From an uncultured Burkholderiales bacterium (GTDB lineage Bacteria > Pseudomonadota > Gammaproteobacteria > Burkholderiales > Burkholderiaceae_C): DNA of 64,000 bases. A program made the translations under genes and the position numbers. The number at the start of each line of letters is the position of its first letter. Positions within the stretch are counted from its first letter, which is position 1. The DNA lies in assembly GCA_903822825.1 (NCBI GenBank), contig CAIJQQ010000005.1:1-64000 (forward strand), given 5' to 3'. The notes under the pieces were generated by a model, which had not been told where the DNA came from, ran no database searches, and saw only the letters and a program-made list of their open reading frames with translations. Positions 1-7,680 of the stretch are shown one piece after another.

Positions 1-1373
1 GCGACTTTGGCAAGCCCGGCATCAACAGCCCGTTTCGCAACCGCACCCCCGCTGAAAACCTCAGCCGCTTTCGTGAAATGCGAGACGGCAAGATGGATGA
101 CGGCGCGGCCGTGCTGCGTGCCAAGATCGACATGGCGTCTCCCAACATCAATATGCGCGACCCGGCCATCTACCGCATCCGCCGCGCCACGCACCACCAC
201 ACCGGCGACAAATGGTGCATCTACCCGATGTACACCTTTGCCCACCCCATCGAAGACGCGCTGGAGCAAATCACCCACAGCATCTGCACGCTGGAGTTTG
301 AAGACCAGCGCCCGTTTTACGACTGGCTGATGGAACGCCTGTGCGAATGCGGCCTGCTGGCCGCGCCCAGCCCCAAACAATACGAATTTGCCCGCCTGAA
401 CCTGACCTATGTGATCACCAGCAAACGCAAGCTGGCGCAGCTGGTCAATGAAAGCAAAGTCAGCGGCTGGGACGACCCGCGCATGCCGACCATCGTGGGC
501 CTGCGCCGCCGGGGATACACCCCGACAAGCCTGCGCCTGTTTGCCGACCGCATTGGCGTGACCAAGAGCGACAGCTGGATCGACTACAGCACGCTCGAAG
601 GGTGCCTGCGCGAAGACCTGGAAAACAAAGCCCACCGCGGAATGGCCGTGCTCGACCCCGTCAAGCTCGTGCTGATCAACTGGGCCGAGGCCTTTGGCAG
701 CGACGGCTACTCCGAAGCCTGCACCCAACCCGCCCTGCCCCACAGCGCCATCGCTGAAGGCAAGGACGGGAAAGATGGCGCTGAAAGCGCCGTGCCCCCC
801 GCCGACCGCACATTCCTGATCGGCAAAGAAGTGTGGATCGAGCGCGAAGACTTTGAAGAAGTGCCGCCCAAGGGCTACAAACGCCTGAGCCCCCCAAAGG
901 TGAACCCTGACGGGTCCACGTCCCCCGGCGCCGTGGTGCGCCTGAAAGGCGGCTACGTGATCGAATGCACCGGCTGCGCACGTGACGCTGCAGGCAACGT
1001 GACCGAGGTGCACGCCAAAGTCATCCCCGGCACCAAAAGCGGCACGCCCGGCGCCGACAGCGTCAAAGCCAAAGCAGCCATCACCTGGGTGAGCGTGGCC
1101 GACGGCGTGCAAGCCGAGGTGCGCCTGTACGACCGCCTGTTTGCCGAAGCGCACCCCGATGCGGGCGGCAAAGACTTCTTGCAGTCGCTCAACCCAGACA
1201 GCTTGAAGGTCGTGACGGCCTATTTGGAGCCGTCATTGGCCCAAGCGCAGCCAGACCAGAAGTTTCAGTTTGAGCGCTTTGGATACTTTGTGGCGGACCG
1301 CCTGGATCATGTGGCGGGGGCCAAGCCGGTGTTTAACCGGGTGACGGGGTTGAAGGATTCTTGGGGTAAGTAA
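1..1373 (+). CDS. glnS: glutaminyl-tRNA synthetase, C-terminal part (5' end outside window)
   Basis: Charges tRNA-Gln with glutamine in the cytoplasm. The reading frame is open from base 3 (first full codon) and lacks the N-terminal HIGH half, so the gene begins before the window. The visible part opens with a GKPGINSPFRNR stretch typical of bacterial GlnRS, then the catalytic-core segment RRATHHHTGDKWCIYP. The KMSKS-equivalent appears as ITSKRKL, followed by GWDDPRMPTIVGLRRRGYT, a GlnRS/GluRS hallmark. The rest is the anticodon-binding beta-barrel region. It contains an alanine- and glycine-rich insert (about residues 220-235 of the visible part) that looks like a linker. It ends in TAA at 1371-1373. 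An AT-rich cassette starts about 20 bp downstream, so glnS marks the left edge of the accessory region. Confidence 0.96.
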   Translation, partial: DFGKPGINSPFRNRTPAENLSRFREMRDGKMDDGAAVLRAKIDMASPNINMRDPAIYRIRRATHHHTGDKWCIYPMYTFAHPIEDALEQITHSICTLEFEDQRPFYDWLMERLCECGLLAAPSPKQYEFARLNLTYVITSKRKLAQLVNESKVSGWDDPRMPTIVGLRRRGYTPTSLRLFADRIGVTKSDSWIDYSTLEGCLREDLENKAHRGMAVLDPVKLVLINWAEAFGSDGYSEACTQPALPHSAIAEGKDGKDGAESAVPPADRTFLIGKEVWIEREDFEEVPPKGYKRLSPPKVNPDGSTSPGAVVRLKGGYVIECTGCARDAAGNVTEVHAKVIPGTKSGTPGADSVKAKAAITWVSVADGVQAEVRLYDRLFAEAHPDAGGKDFLQSLNPDSLKVVTAYLEPSLAQAQPDQKFQFERFGYFVADRLDHVAGAKPVFNRVTGLKDSWGK

Positions 1374-1392
1374 TAAACAATTGGGATCACAA

Positions 1393-2619
1393 ATGAAGAC
1401 ATCACATCAAGAGGCATCCTTTGATGACGAAGATTATCAAGATGAAGAAGCACTTATTCAAGAAGATGCAAGTGCATTGCTTGCCGGTAAAAATTATGAT
1501 GCGGTAGTAACCGCTACAGACTGGACTGTTGAAACCCTTATTTCTCAACTTAAGAAGGGCAACATCAAACTTGACCCTAGCTTTCAGAGGCGTGACGCAT
1601 GGACTGCAAAACGAAAAAGTGAATTCATTGAATCGTTGTTTCTTGGGCTACCGGTTCCACAAGTAGTATTAGCAGAGAGTAAAGATCGCAAGGGCTCATA
1701 TATTGTTTTAGATGGTAAGCAACGACTGCTCACTCTTAGGCAATTTAGCGCAACATCGCAAGATCCAGAATTCAAACAACTGCGACTAAGTGGACTTGCT
1801 CTTCGTTCAGATTTAAATGGTCTTTCAATGGTAGATGCAGTACAAAATTTTACTATTGAGGATGATCTCAGGTTTTTTGAAAATCAAACAATTCGAACTG
1901 TTGTTTTGAGAAACTGGCCTTCAGAAGACTACCTTTATCTAGTCTTCCTGCGATTAAATAGTGGCAGTTTGCCATTATCACCACAAGAATTAAGACAAGT
2001 AGTTAGCCCCGGTAGATTTACCGATTTTGCAACCACTTTTACATCAAATAGTGCTTCTGTAATGGGTTTGTTCAATTCGAACCAAAAACCAGATTTTCGA
2101 ATGCGCGATGTGGAGCTATCAATACGCTATTTCGGTCTAGTCAATTACCTTGAAGGCTACACTGGCAACTTGAAACTTTTTCTGGATGAAACAAGTCAAA
2201 AGTTAAACGTTGAATGGAACAACCTAGAAAAAGAAGTAATCGAACAAGGGTTTGAACTTGAAAATGCAATTGAATTTACTTGGAAATTATTTTCCGATGA
2301 TGCATTTAGAAAATGGAATGGCAAAACTTTTGAACGACGATTTAATCGCGCAGTATTTGATGTAATGGTTTACTTTTTTCGAGAAAAAAACACCCGAATA
2401 AAAGCAATGGAAAATAACCAAGCTGTGATCGATGCCTTCAAAAAATTATGTGATGATTCCTCCTCATTTAGAACATCAATTGAGACAACTACGAAAAGCA
2501 TTGGTGCCCTTTCGACTCGACTTCAACTTTGGGGACAAACCCTTGCAAAGATTTTAAATATTGAAATCACTACACCCACCCTTGACAAAACTACTGGTCG
2601 AATCAATTTATCTTCATGA
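1393..2619 (+). CDS. DUF262 (ParB-like nuclease/NTPase fold) protein
   Basis: A 408-residue protein with the DUF262 signature: DPSFQRR at about residues 61-67, then W, then FIESLFLGLPVP, and DGKQRLLTL at about 107-115. DUF262 proteins include GmrS of the GmrSD type IV restriction system and many defence proteins. The DGQQR-like loop is thought to be the nucleotide-binding or catalytic site. The DUF1524 HNH domain often fused to DUF262 is absent; the remaining 250 residues look helical and match nothing I recognise. I chose ATG 1393, preceded by GGGA 6 bp upstream; an in-frame TTG at 1381 is the alternative. The gene is visibly richer in A+T than glnS and overlaps the next gene by 4 nt (ATGA), so the two are translationally coupled. 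Acquired defence function is inferred. Confidence 0.85.
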   Translation: MKTSHQEASFDDEDYQDEEALIQEDASALLAGKNYDAVVTATDWTVETLISQLKKGNIKLDPSFQRRDAWTAKRKSEFIESLFLGLPVPQVVLAESKDRKGSYIVLDGKQRLLTLRQFSATSQDPEFKQLRLSGLALRSDLNGLSMVDAVQNFTIEDDLRFFENQTIRTVVLRNWPSEDYLYLVFLRLNSGSLPLSPQELRQVVSPGRFTDFATTFTSNSASVMGLFNSNQKPDFRMRDVELSIRYFGLVNYLEGYTGNLKLFLDETSQKLNVEWNNLEKEVIEQGFELENAIEFTWKLFSDDAFRKWNGKTFERRFNRAVFDVMVYFFREKNTRIKAMENNQAVIDAFKKLCDDSSSFRTSIETTTKSIGALSTRLQLWGQTLAKILNIEITTPTLDKTTGRINLSS

Positions 2620-3155
2620 GCACAAAGCCACGCTTTGCTGAATTAAGTGAACGAATTGACGAGTTACATTTTAGATTCGTTCCCTCACTAGATCCAACCG
2701 GCTCATATTCAGATGCAGAATATGATGCAATGAGTGCATTCAGACTATTAGTTCATGCTGAAATCGAGCGATTTATTGAGTCATTAGTTGAAGACGCCTT
2801 AGTGCGATTTACAAAAAAGATAGCTTCATGGAAAAACTTAGGCTACAGCTCACAACTCGTTGATTCATTAACAAATTATTTTGATAAAGAAATGAGATAC
2901 GCAATAAAATCAAATAATGGCGTCAAATCAAAAAACATCAAAGATTTAATAAAACCAATCGGACTAAACGGGTCAGATTTAGATAACATTTGGCTTCAGA
3001 CAATGGATGATTATGGAAAAGTTCGAGGCGGGCATGCTCACAACTCACGTCGCTCCGTTACTCCAATAGACCCCCAAACTGAGCAAAATTTAGTATACAA
3101 ACATATACTTCCTGAGCTACAAAAACTTGAAACCCTAATTAATTCTTTGAATTAA
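2616..3155 (+). CDS. HEPN-domain protein (RiboL-PSP-HEPN-like), putative RNase
   Basis: A 179-residue helical protein. The N-terminal part has a LLVHAEIERFIESLVEDAL helix that resembles the RiboL-PSP/MAE-type HEPN families. Near the C-terminus sits V-R-G-G-H-A-H-N, which gives the R-x4-H motif (R137, H142) that forms the metal-independent RNase site in active HEPN toxins. It starts inside the stop codon of the DUF262 gene (ATGA) and ends 6 bp before the GIY-YIG gene. It shares their AT-rich composition. HEPN proteins paired with DUF262 partners are known from comparative genomics of conflict systems. RNase activity and toxicity here are inferred from the intact motif and the linkage. Confidence 0.8.
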   Translation: MSTKPRFAELSERIDELHFRFVPSLDPTGSYSDAEYDAMSAFRLLVHAEIERFIESLVEDALVRFTKKIASWKNLGYSSQLVDSLTNYFDKEMRYAIKSNNGVKSKNIKDLIKPIGLNGSDLDNIWLQTMDDYGKVRGGHAHNSRRSVTPIDPQTEQNLVYKHILPELQKLETLINSLN

Positions 3156-3161
3156 ATTTGA

Positions 3162-4046
3162 ATGCGCCCACAAACTATCCAAATCTTTCTCCCATCCGGC
3201 GACCCACGCGGCATGCGCGTGGCCGAAATCACAACCCGCATTGTTCGTGTGATCGAGGTACCGCGCAGCCAACTGGCCGACTTCCTGAAGATGCCGGAGG
3301 CCCAGCAAGTGGGCGTGTACTTTTTGATGGGCGAATTGTCTGAGGCGGGTTTACCTCGCTCTTACATCGGACAGTCCGGCAGTGTGGGCAAGCGCTTGGA
3401 GCAACACCATCAAAACAAAGATTTTTGGAACCGCGCTTTCGTGGTCATCTCGCTGACCAACAGCTTGACGCAAACGCATGCATTGTTTTTGGAATGGCTG
3501 GCTATTGCAGAAGCCACCAAGGCAGGACGTTATGGTCTAGAGAACGGCAACACTGGTTCGCAGCCCTACACACCTGCTCCTTTGCAAGCGGATTGTCATG
3601 AGATTCACGAAACCGCAGCCACTTTGTTGGCTACATTGGGCCAGCCCATTTTTGAACCCTTGACCAGTGCCCCAACCGTTAAAGGCATTGTCGAATTGTT
3701 CTATTGCAAGGGCTCGGGGGCCGACGGCGTGGGCGAATACACCACCGAAGGTTTTGTGGTTCACAAAGGTTCGAAGGGGCGAGCAGAGATCGTTCCTTCA
3801 ATTCAGGGAACTTCTCACGAGCGCATGCGCAGCCAGTTGATTACGGAAGGCGTTCTGACCGAAATCGCTGGCAGTGCTGGAACTCTGCTGGTTTTCACAC
3901 GCGACCACCTGTTTTCAAGCCCCAGTACCGCCGCCATGGCCGTCATGGGCCGATCAGCCAATGGCTGGGTCGAATGGAAAACGGCATCGGGCAAGACTTT
4001 GGACGAGGTCAAGCGACAGGGTGTCATCAGTACAAATGCTGACTGA
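3162..4046 (+). CDS. GIY-YIG nuclease with C-terminal DUF4357 domain
   Basis: A 294-residue protein. The GIY-YIG core is seen as GVYFL (51-55), SYIGQSG (67-73), the catalytic-type arginine in VGKRLEQH (about 78) and a helix with LFLEWLAI carrying the usual metal-binding glutamate. The C-terminal TAAMAVMGRSANGWVEW segment matches the DUF4357 domain that often follows GIY-YIG or restriction-type nucleases. It starts 6 bp after the HEPN stop, so it is probably the third gene of the same operon. Its base composition is closer to that of the host chromosome than the two genes upstream. It may be an independent DNA-processing gene or the nuclease arm of the cassette. No strong ribosome-binding site is visible. 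Confidence 0.82.
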   Translation: MRPQTIQIFLPSGDPRGMRVAEITTRIVRVIEVPRSQLADFLKMPEAQQVGVYFLMGELSEAGLPRSYIGQSGSVGKRLEQHHQNKDFWNRAFVVISLTNSLTQTHALFLEWLAIAEATKAGRYGLENGNTGSQPYTPAPLQADCHEIHETAATLLATLGQPIFEPLTSAPTVKGIVELFYCKGSGADGVGEYTTEGFVVHKGSKGRAEIVPSIQGTSHERMRSQLITEGVLTEIAGSAGTLLVFTRDHLFSSPSTAAMAVMGRSANGWVEWKTASGKTLDEVKRQGVISTNAD

Positions 4047-4115
4047 CCACAAAGCGCCTTGAGCTTTAAAGCAGAAACTCGGTGGTTTGATCACGCATGG
4101 TGAGCTTGTGCCTCT

Positions 4116-5000
4116 TCATGCCTTGCCCCCTGCTTTTTTGATGGGGTTCTGCACCAAGGCACGCAACTGCTTAGCGTTTTTCGGGCTGACCAGCTTTTTG
4201 CCCGTTTCGGCCTCCAGCTTGAGCCGCGCCTGACGGGCCACGCCGCCGCCGCGTTTGGCCACATCTTCGTGGTCGTCCAGCGTTTGCGGCTGCACGGCTT
4301 CTGAAATCTCTTTGGTGGACAGCTCGGCAAGCATGCTCATGATCAACTCTTTGTTGGTCATGTTGTCGCGCAGGTTTTCTTTCTTCAGGCCCTTGTGCTG
4401 CTTGTATTCCTTGGCGGTTTTGTCGGCCCAGGTTTTGTAAATCACGTCGGTCAAAAAGGCGAACTCTGGCCCTTCCTGCAAGCCGTGCTTTTTCCACTCG
4501 TCGGTCAGCTCCTTGCGAATCTCGATGCTCTTGAGCCGCTGGTTGATCCAGTTGTCTGTGTAGCCCAGGCGCTTGTAGTCGCGCATGGCTTGCTCGATGC
4601 TCAGCTCCGGGTCTTGCAGCTGGTCCAGGCGCTGGCTGCCCACTTCGGCCAGCCAGAGCTTGAAAGGCTCGGCCCGCTTGCTGGGAATGGACTGGATGAG
4701 CCGCAAGATTTGCTCGGTGTCGGCCACATCGGTCAGGTATTTTTTGCCGTCGGCGGCGGGCAATTTCAGTTGGTTAGTGGCACTAACCAACTGACTGCCT
4801 TCGGCGATCAGCTTGTTCTTGAGCCACTTCCAATAGTTCCGCACCTTCTTGTAGTCGGGCTGGTCGGTCAGCACGGCCACCACATCCAGAACCGAGAACC
4901 ACCATTTTTCAGCCTCGGCATCCCATTCGCTGCGAATGTGCTGCGATTCGAACAGCTTGATTTTGCTGTCGGCGTCGAACTTGTCGGGGATGCTCGTCAT
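4116..5000 (-). CDS. BRO-N domain (phage antirepressor-like) protein
   Basis: A 294-residue protein with an N-terminal BRO-N domain: WWFSVLDVVAVLTDQPDYKKVRNYWKWL is split over about residues 32-60, followed by the second BRO-N half with LTDVADTEQILRLIQSIPS. BRO-N domains bind DNA and are common in phage antirepressors and in chromosomal single-gene islands. The C-terminal half (TDNWINQRLKSIEIRKELTDEW and onward to a lysine-rich tail) matches the long conserved form seen in many proteobacteria. It is convergent with the GIY-YIG gene. I see no other phage gene nearby, so this is a stand-alone accessory gene. The DNA target is unknown. Confidence 0.8.
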   Translation of the reverse strand: MTSIPDKFDADSKIKLFESQHIRSEWDAEAEKWWFSVLDVVAVLTDQPDYKKVRNYWKWLKNKLIAEGSQLVSATNQLKLPAADGKKYLTDVADTEQILRLIQSIPSKRAEPFKLWLAEVGSQRLDQLQDPELSIEQAMRDYKRLGYTDNWINQRLKSIEIRKELTDEWKKHGLQEGPEFAFLTDVIYKTWADKTAKEYKQHKGLKKENLRDNMTNKELIMSMLAELSTKEISEAVQPQTLDDHEDVAKRGGGVARQARLKLEAETGKKLVSPKNAKQLRALVQNPIKKAGGKA

Positions 5001-5051
5001 GCTGAAACCTTGTCGTTGTTTGAGAGGAACCGGTGGCGTTTCGGAGGATGC

Positions 5052-5429
5052 TCACGGCCACAGCCGCGGAAAGTCAAACGAGAGTTGCCGGTGGTGCCGA
5101 ATGGTCAGCAGGACCACCGTCTCTTGGGCTTCCATGGCTGCGTAGAGCACAAGACAGTCGCCGTGCAAGTATTCGCGCAGCGCATCCGGCGCACCAGCAG
5201 GCATGGCCGCCAGCAGCGCCAGCGCCTCGGTCGACTGGGGTGGGTTGGCCAGGTAGCGCCGCCCCATGCGCGGAAAGCGCCGCAGGTTCGGGATGACGGT
5301 GGCGCGAATCTCGGCCAGCAAGTCATCGAACGCAAAGCCCGCATCCGCCTCCACCAAAAACGCCTCAATGGATTCAAGGCGCTCCAAGAAGCTGGCGGTC
5401 AGCTCGACCTGGTACAGCAAATCAGCCAC
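5052..5429 (-). CDS. RelE/ParE-family toxin
   Basis: A 125-residue toxin of the RelE/ParE fold. It begins VADLLYQVELTASFLERL and ends with YAAMEAQETVVLLTIRHHRQLSFDF, the typical C-terminal strands of ParE-like proteins. The frame is open further upstream, but I place the start at GTG 5429. There the protein matches the family N-terminus, and the start overlaps the antitoxin stop by 8 nt (GTGGCTGA), as expected for a coupled TA pair. The antitoxin lies immediately upstream. A ParE relative would poison gyrase and a RelE relative would cut mRNA; the sequence alone does not decide which. Confidence 0.8.
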   Translation of the reverse strand: MADLLYQVELTASFLERLESIEAFLVEADAGFAFDDLLAEIRATVIPNLRRFPRMGRRYLANPPQSTEALALLAAMPAGAPDALREYLHGDCLVLYAAMEAQETVVLLTIRHHRQLSFDFPRLWP

Positions 5430-5742
5430 GTTGCTTGGCAGGGATTTTGATGGCGGTCTTGCGCTGCTGTTGCAGCTGGGCCAGCGCGGCGTCTGCTTCA
5501 AACGTGCGGCCCGCTGCGATGTCGGCCAGGCCGCGCTTGGCGTCGTCGATCAACAGCAGGTGGATGCGTTCGCGCTCCAGACGGTGGTAGTAGTCCAGTC
5601 GGTCAGAGTCGATCAATGCGACGTAGCTCTCGCCGTTTTTGGTGATGATCTTCTCTGCCCCGGCCTTGGCCTGGTCGGCCAGCTCGGACAGATGGGAGCG
5701 TGCTTGCGTGAATGGCACGACGTCGCTGGCAGAAAAACCCAT
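5422..5742 (-). CDS. Phd/YefM-family antitoxin
   Basis: A 106-residue antitoxin. The N-terminus MGFSASDVVPFTQARSHLSE followed by EKIITKNGESYVALID is the Phd/YefM DNA-binding fold, and the C-terminal part would wrap the toxin. Two further in-frame ATGs lie upstream (5760, 5775), but the start at 5742 is the only one with a good ribosome-binding site (AGGAG, 6 nt spacing), and it gives the standard family N-terminus. It lies directly upstream of the ParE/RelE toxin and overlaps it by 8 nt. A perfect 14-bp palindrome just upstream is a probable autoregulatory site. Confidence 0.85.
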   Translation of the reverse strand: MGFSASDVVPFTQARSHLSELADQAKAGAEKIITKNGESYVALIDSDRLDYYHRLERERIHLLLIDDAKRGLADIAAGRTFEADAALAQLQQQRKTAIKIPAKQRG

Positions 5743-5760
5743 GACCGGCTCCTTTGACAT

Positions 5761-5774
5761 TGCAGAATTCTGCA
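5761..5774. promoter_or_regulatory. 14-bp perfect palindrome, probable antitoxin operator
   Basis: TGCAGAATTCTGCA reads the same on both strands. It lies 18 bp upstream of the chosen start of the Phd-type antitoxin and just downstream of a -10-like TAGAAT (minus strand, 5776-5781). Phd/YefM proteins bind such short palindromes to repress their own operon. Binding is inferred from position. Confidence 0.55.
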
Positions 5775-5950
5775 CATTCTATGTCAGCTTGGATTTTTGC
5801 TTACTTACGGGTTATTTGCACAGCAAGTCCACGCACGGAGAGCTGGCTTTTTGAAGGAGCCGGGGTCGGGGTTTTGAGCCTTGCTGGCACTTGGTCAATC
5901 GTTTTCGTTGAGATACAAGCATCACCAAAAATTATCAAAACGGATATAAA

Positions 5951-6289
5951 ATGAAACGCATCCATTGGCTAGGCACCAGTCTCAATGCGGTCAGAGAATT
6001 TCCCGATGAAGCTCGGGCCATGGTGGGTACGGAATTGCGGCAGATTCAAAACGGTTTGATGCCCAGCGACTTCAAACCCATGGCCACTGTGGGCGCTGGC
6101 GTTTTCGAGATCCGGGTGCGAGCAGGCAACCAGTACAGGGTGATTTACGTGGCCAAATTTTCAGAGGCGGTGTATGTGCTGCATGCTTTCGTCAAGAAGA
6201 CGCAGAAGACCGCAGCCCCCGATTTAGAGTTAGCGCACAACCGTTACAACGCATTGCTGAACACAAGAAAGGCAGGCAATCAGTCATGA
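5951..6289 (+). CDS. higB: HigB/Gp49-type RelE-superfamily toxin
   Basis: A 112-residue toxin of the phage-derived Gp49-like/HigB family. The diagnostic segments are EIRVR (53-57), YRVIYVAKF (62-70) and LHAFVKKTQKT (77-87), the conserved C-terminal strand and basic motif. HigB toxins are ribosome-dependent mRNA endonucleases. The toxin comes first in the operon and its stop overlaps the ATG of the HigA antitoxin by 4 nt, the usual HigBA order. The leader (5776-5950) is AT-rich just before the start. Confidence 0.88.
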   Translation: MKRIHWLGTSLNAVREFPDEARAMVGTELRQIQNGLMPSDFKPMATVGAGVFEIRVRAGNQYRVIYVAKFSEAVYVLHAFVKKTQKTAAPDLELAHNRYNALLNTRKAGNQS

Positions 6290-6582
6290 GCAACAAACTG
6301 AACATGGTCGTTGGCAGCGACAACGTCTTCCACGATCTCGGCTTTGCCGAGCCTGAAGCACAAAACCTGTTGCTGCGCGCCGACTTGGTCTCGCACATCC
6401 GCAAGGTCATCCTCAAACTCGACATCACCCAAGCCGAGGCCGCACAACGCGCAGGCATCAGCCAACCGCGCATGAACGATTTGGTGAAAGGTCGCACCCA
6501 TAAATTCACGTTGGACGCGCTGGTCAATGTGGCAGCGCAACTGGGCTACACCGTCAAGCTGTCTGTAAAGCGGGCAGCTTGA
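6286..6582 (+). CDS. higA: HigA-type XRE antitoxin
   Basis: A 98-residue helix-turn-helix protein of the XRE/HigA2 type. The HTH is seen as ITQAEAAQRAGISQPRMNDL, followed by KFTLDALVNVAAQLGYTVKL, a strongly conserved HigA feature. It is coupled to the toxin by an ATGA overlap. It would neutralise HigB and repress the operon. It is full length for this family, with no sign of decay. Confidence 0.9.
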   Translation: MSNKLNMVVGSDNVFHDLGFAEPEAQNLLLRADLVSHIRKVILKLDITQAEAAQRAGISQPRMNDLVKGRTHKFTLDALVNVAAQLGYTVKLSVKRAA

Positions 6583-6622
6583 TGGAATGGCTGCTCTAGC
6601 GGCATCCAACCGCACTATCGCA

Positions 6623-7162
6623 ATGAACCCACAAACTGTCCTCGACTTCTGGTTCACCGAACTCACCCCAAAGCACCACTTCGCCAAAGACATTGCCTTA
6701 GACGAAGCCATCCGCACCCGCTTCGGGGCCACGCTGGAGGCGGCGGCGCGGTGTGAGTTGTTTGCCTGGCGCGCCACGCCCGAGGGGCGCTTGGCCGAGG
6801 TCTTGGTGCTCGACCAGTTCTCGCGCAACGTTTACCGCGACACCCCCCAAGCCTTTGCGCAAGACGCGCTGGCCTTGGTGCTGGCACAAGAGCTGGTGGC
6901 CAGTGGGCAGGACCGCAGCCTGCCCTTGGCGCAGCGCAGCTTTGCCTACATGCCCTACATGCACAGCGAGTCCGCCCTGGTGCACACCCAAGCCGTCCTC
7001 CTGTTTGCGCAGCTGGGTAACGAAGACACCCTGCGCTTCGAGCAGCGCCACCAAGCCATCATTGAGCGCTTTGGCCGCTACCCCCACCGCAACGCCATCC
7101 TCGGCCGCGAGTCCACGCCCGAGGAGCTGGTGTTTTTGAGTGAGACGGGATCGGCGTTTTGA
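6623..7162 (+). CDS. DUF924 family protein
   Basis: A 179-residue soluble protein of the DUF924 family. It starts MNPQTVLDFWF and carries RLAEVLVLDQFSRNVYRDTP, FAYMPYMHSES and RYPHRNAILGRESTPEE, all recognisable family blocks. An in-frame upstream start exists at 6587, but the family begins at the chosen ATG. The biochemical function is unknown; the fold is all-helical and related to tetratricopeptide-like proteins. It is probably an ordinary chromosomal gene lying between toxin-antitoxin modules. Confidence 0.88.
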   Translation: MNPQTVLDFWFTELTPKHHFAKDIALDEAIRTRFGATLEAAARCELFAWRATPEGRLAEVLVLDQFSRNVYRDTPQAFAQDALALVLAQELVASGQDRSLPLAQRSFAYMPYMHSESALVHTQAVLLFAQLGNEDTLRFEQRHQAIIERFGRYPHRNAILGRESTPEELVFLSETGSAF

Positions 7163-7226
7163 GATCGTCATGGTTTTGAAATCGGTCTAATTGCCCTTGG
7201 CCGCAGAACCTCGCTAAACTTGCCCT

Positions 7227-7535
7227 ATGCACCCCGCCATTGCCCAACACCGCGCCGATATTTCGGTCATCTGTCAGCGATACCAAATCCGCCGGCTGGA
7301 GGTGTTCGGCTCGGCCGCACGTGCCGATGACTTTGACGCTGAACGCAGCGACGCCGACTTTTTGGTGGAGTTTTCACCCGAGGCCCCCGCAGACTTGCAC
7401 CGCTTTTTTGGCATCAAGTCAGAACTAGAAACGCTTTTGGGCAGGGGCGTCGATCTGATCGAGCCCGGTGCGGTGCGCAACCCCTTTGTGCTGGCCAGCA
7501 TCAACCAGCACCGCGAGGCGATTTATGCAGCGTGA
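7227..7535 (+). CDS. MNT-type minimal nucleotidyltransferase (antitoxin)
   Basis: A 102-residue nucleotidyltransferase of the MNT family. The catalytic pattern is VFGSAARAD followed by SDADFLVEF, that is GSxAR...DxD. MNT proteins act as antitoxins that AMPylate a tyrosine of the partner HEPN (DUF86) toxin. The partner should follow immediately. Here an ATG overlaps the MNT stop by 11 nt, but the HEPN frame ends after 33 codons, so this antitoxin appears to have lost its toxin. The N-terminus (AQHRADISVICQRYQIRRLEVFG) is standard. Confidence 0.85.
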   Translation: MHPAIAQHRADISVICQRYQIRRLEVFGSAARADDFDAERSDADFLVEFSPEAPADLHRFFGIKSELETLLGRGVDLIEPGAVRNPFVLASINQHREAIYAA

Positions 7536-7626
7536 CCCTCGCGCATTTTTGTGGGATGTGCGTGAAGCGGCGTTGGCCATCCAAACTTTCACTGTTGTTC
7601 AAGCTTTGCTGGGCGAACAAGCTTAA
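7525..7626 (+). pseudogene. truncated HEPN (DUF86) toxin remnant
   Basis: The frame starting at ATG 7525 encodes MQRDPRAFLWDVREAALAI, which matches the first helix of DUF86/HEPN toxins, and then stops at codon 34 (TAA 7624-7626). A functional partner is about 110-140 residues and carries an R-x4-6-H motif, which is missing here. The following sequence (7627 onwards) enters the PPOX gene leader with no continuation of the HEPN frame. This is therefore a deletion remnant, not a simple frameshift. Confidence 0.7.
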
Positions 7627-7680
7627 GAATTGGGTTCAAACAAACCCAATTTGGGTATTTCGCCTCACCGCAGCCCGCCC

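Noticed and set aside
4395-5450. Plus-strand open frame of 351 codons
   Set aside because: It covers the BRO-N gene and the ParE gene in antisense and has no start signal or motif.
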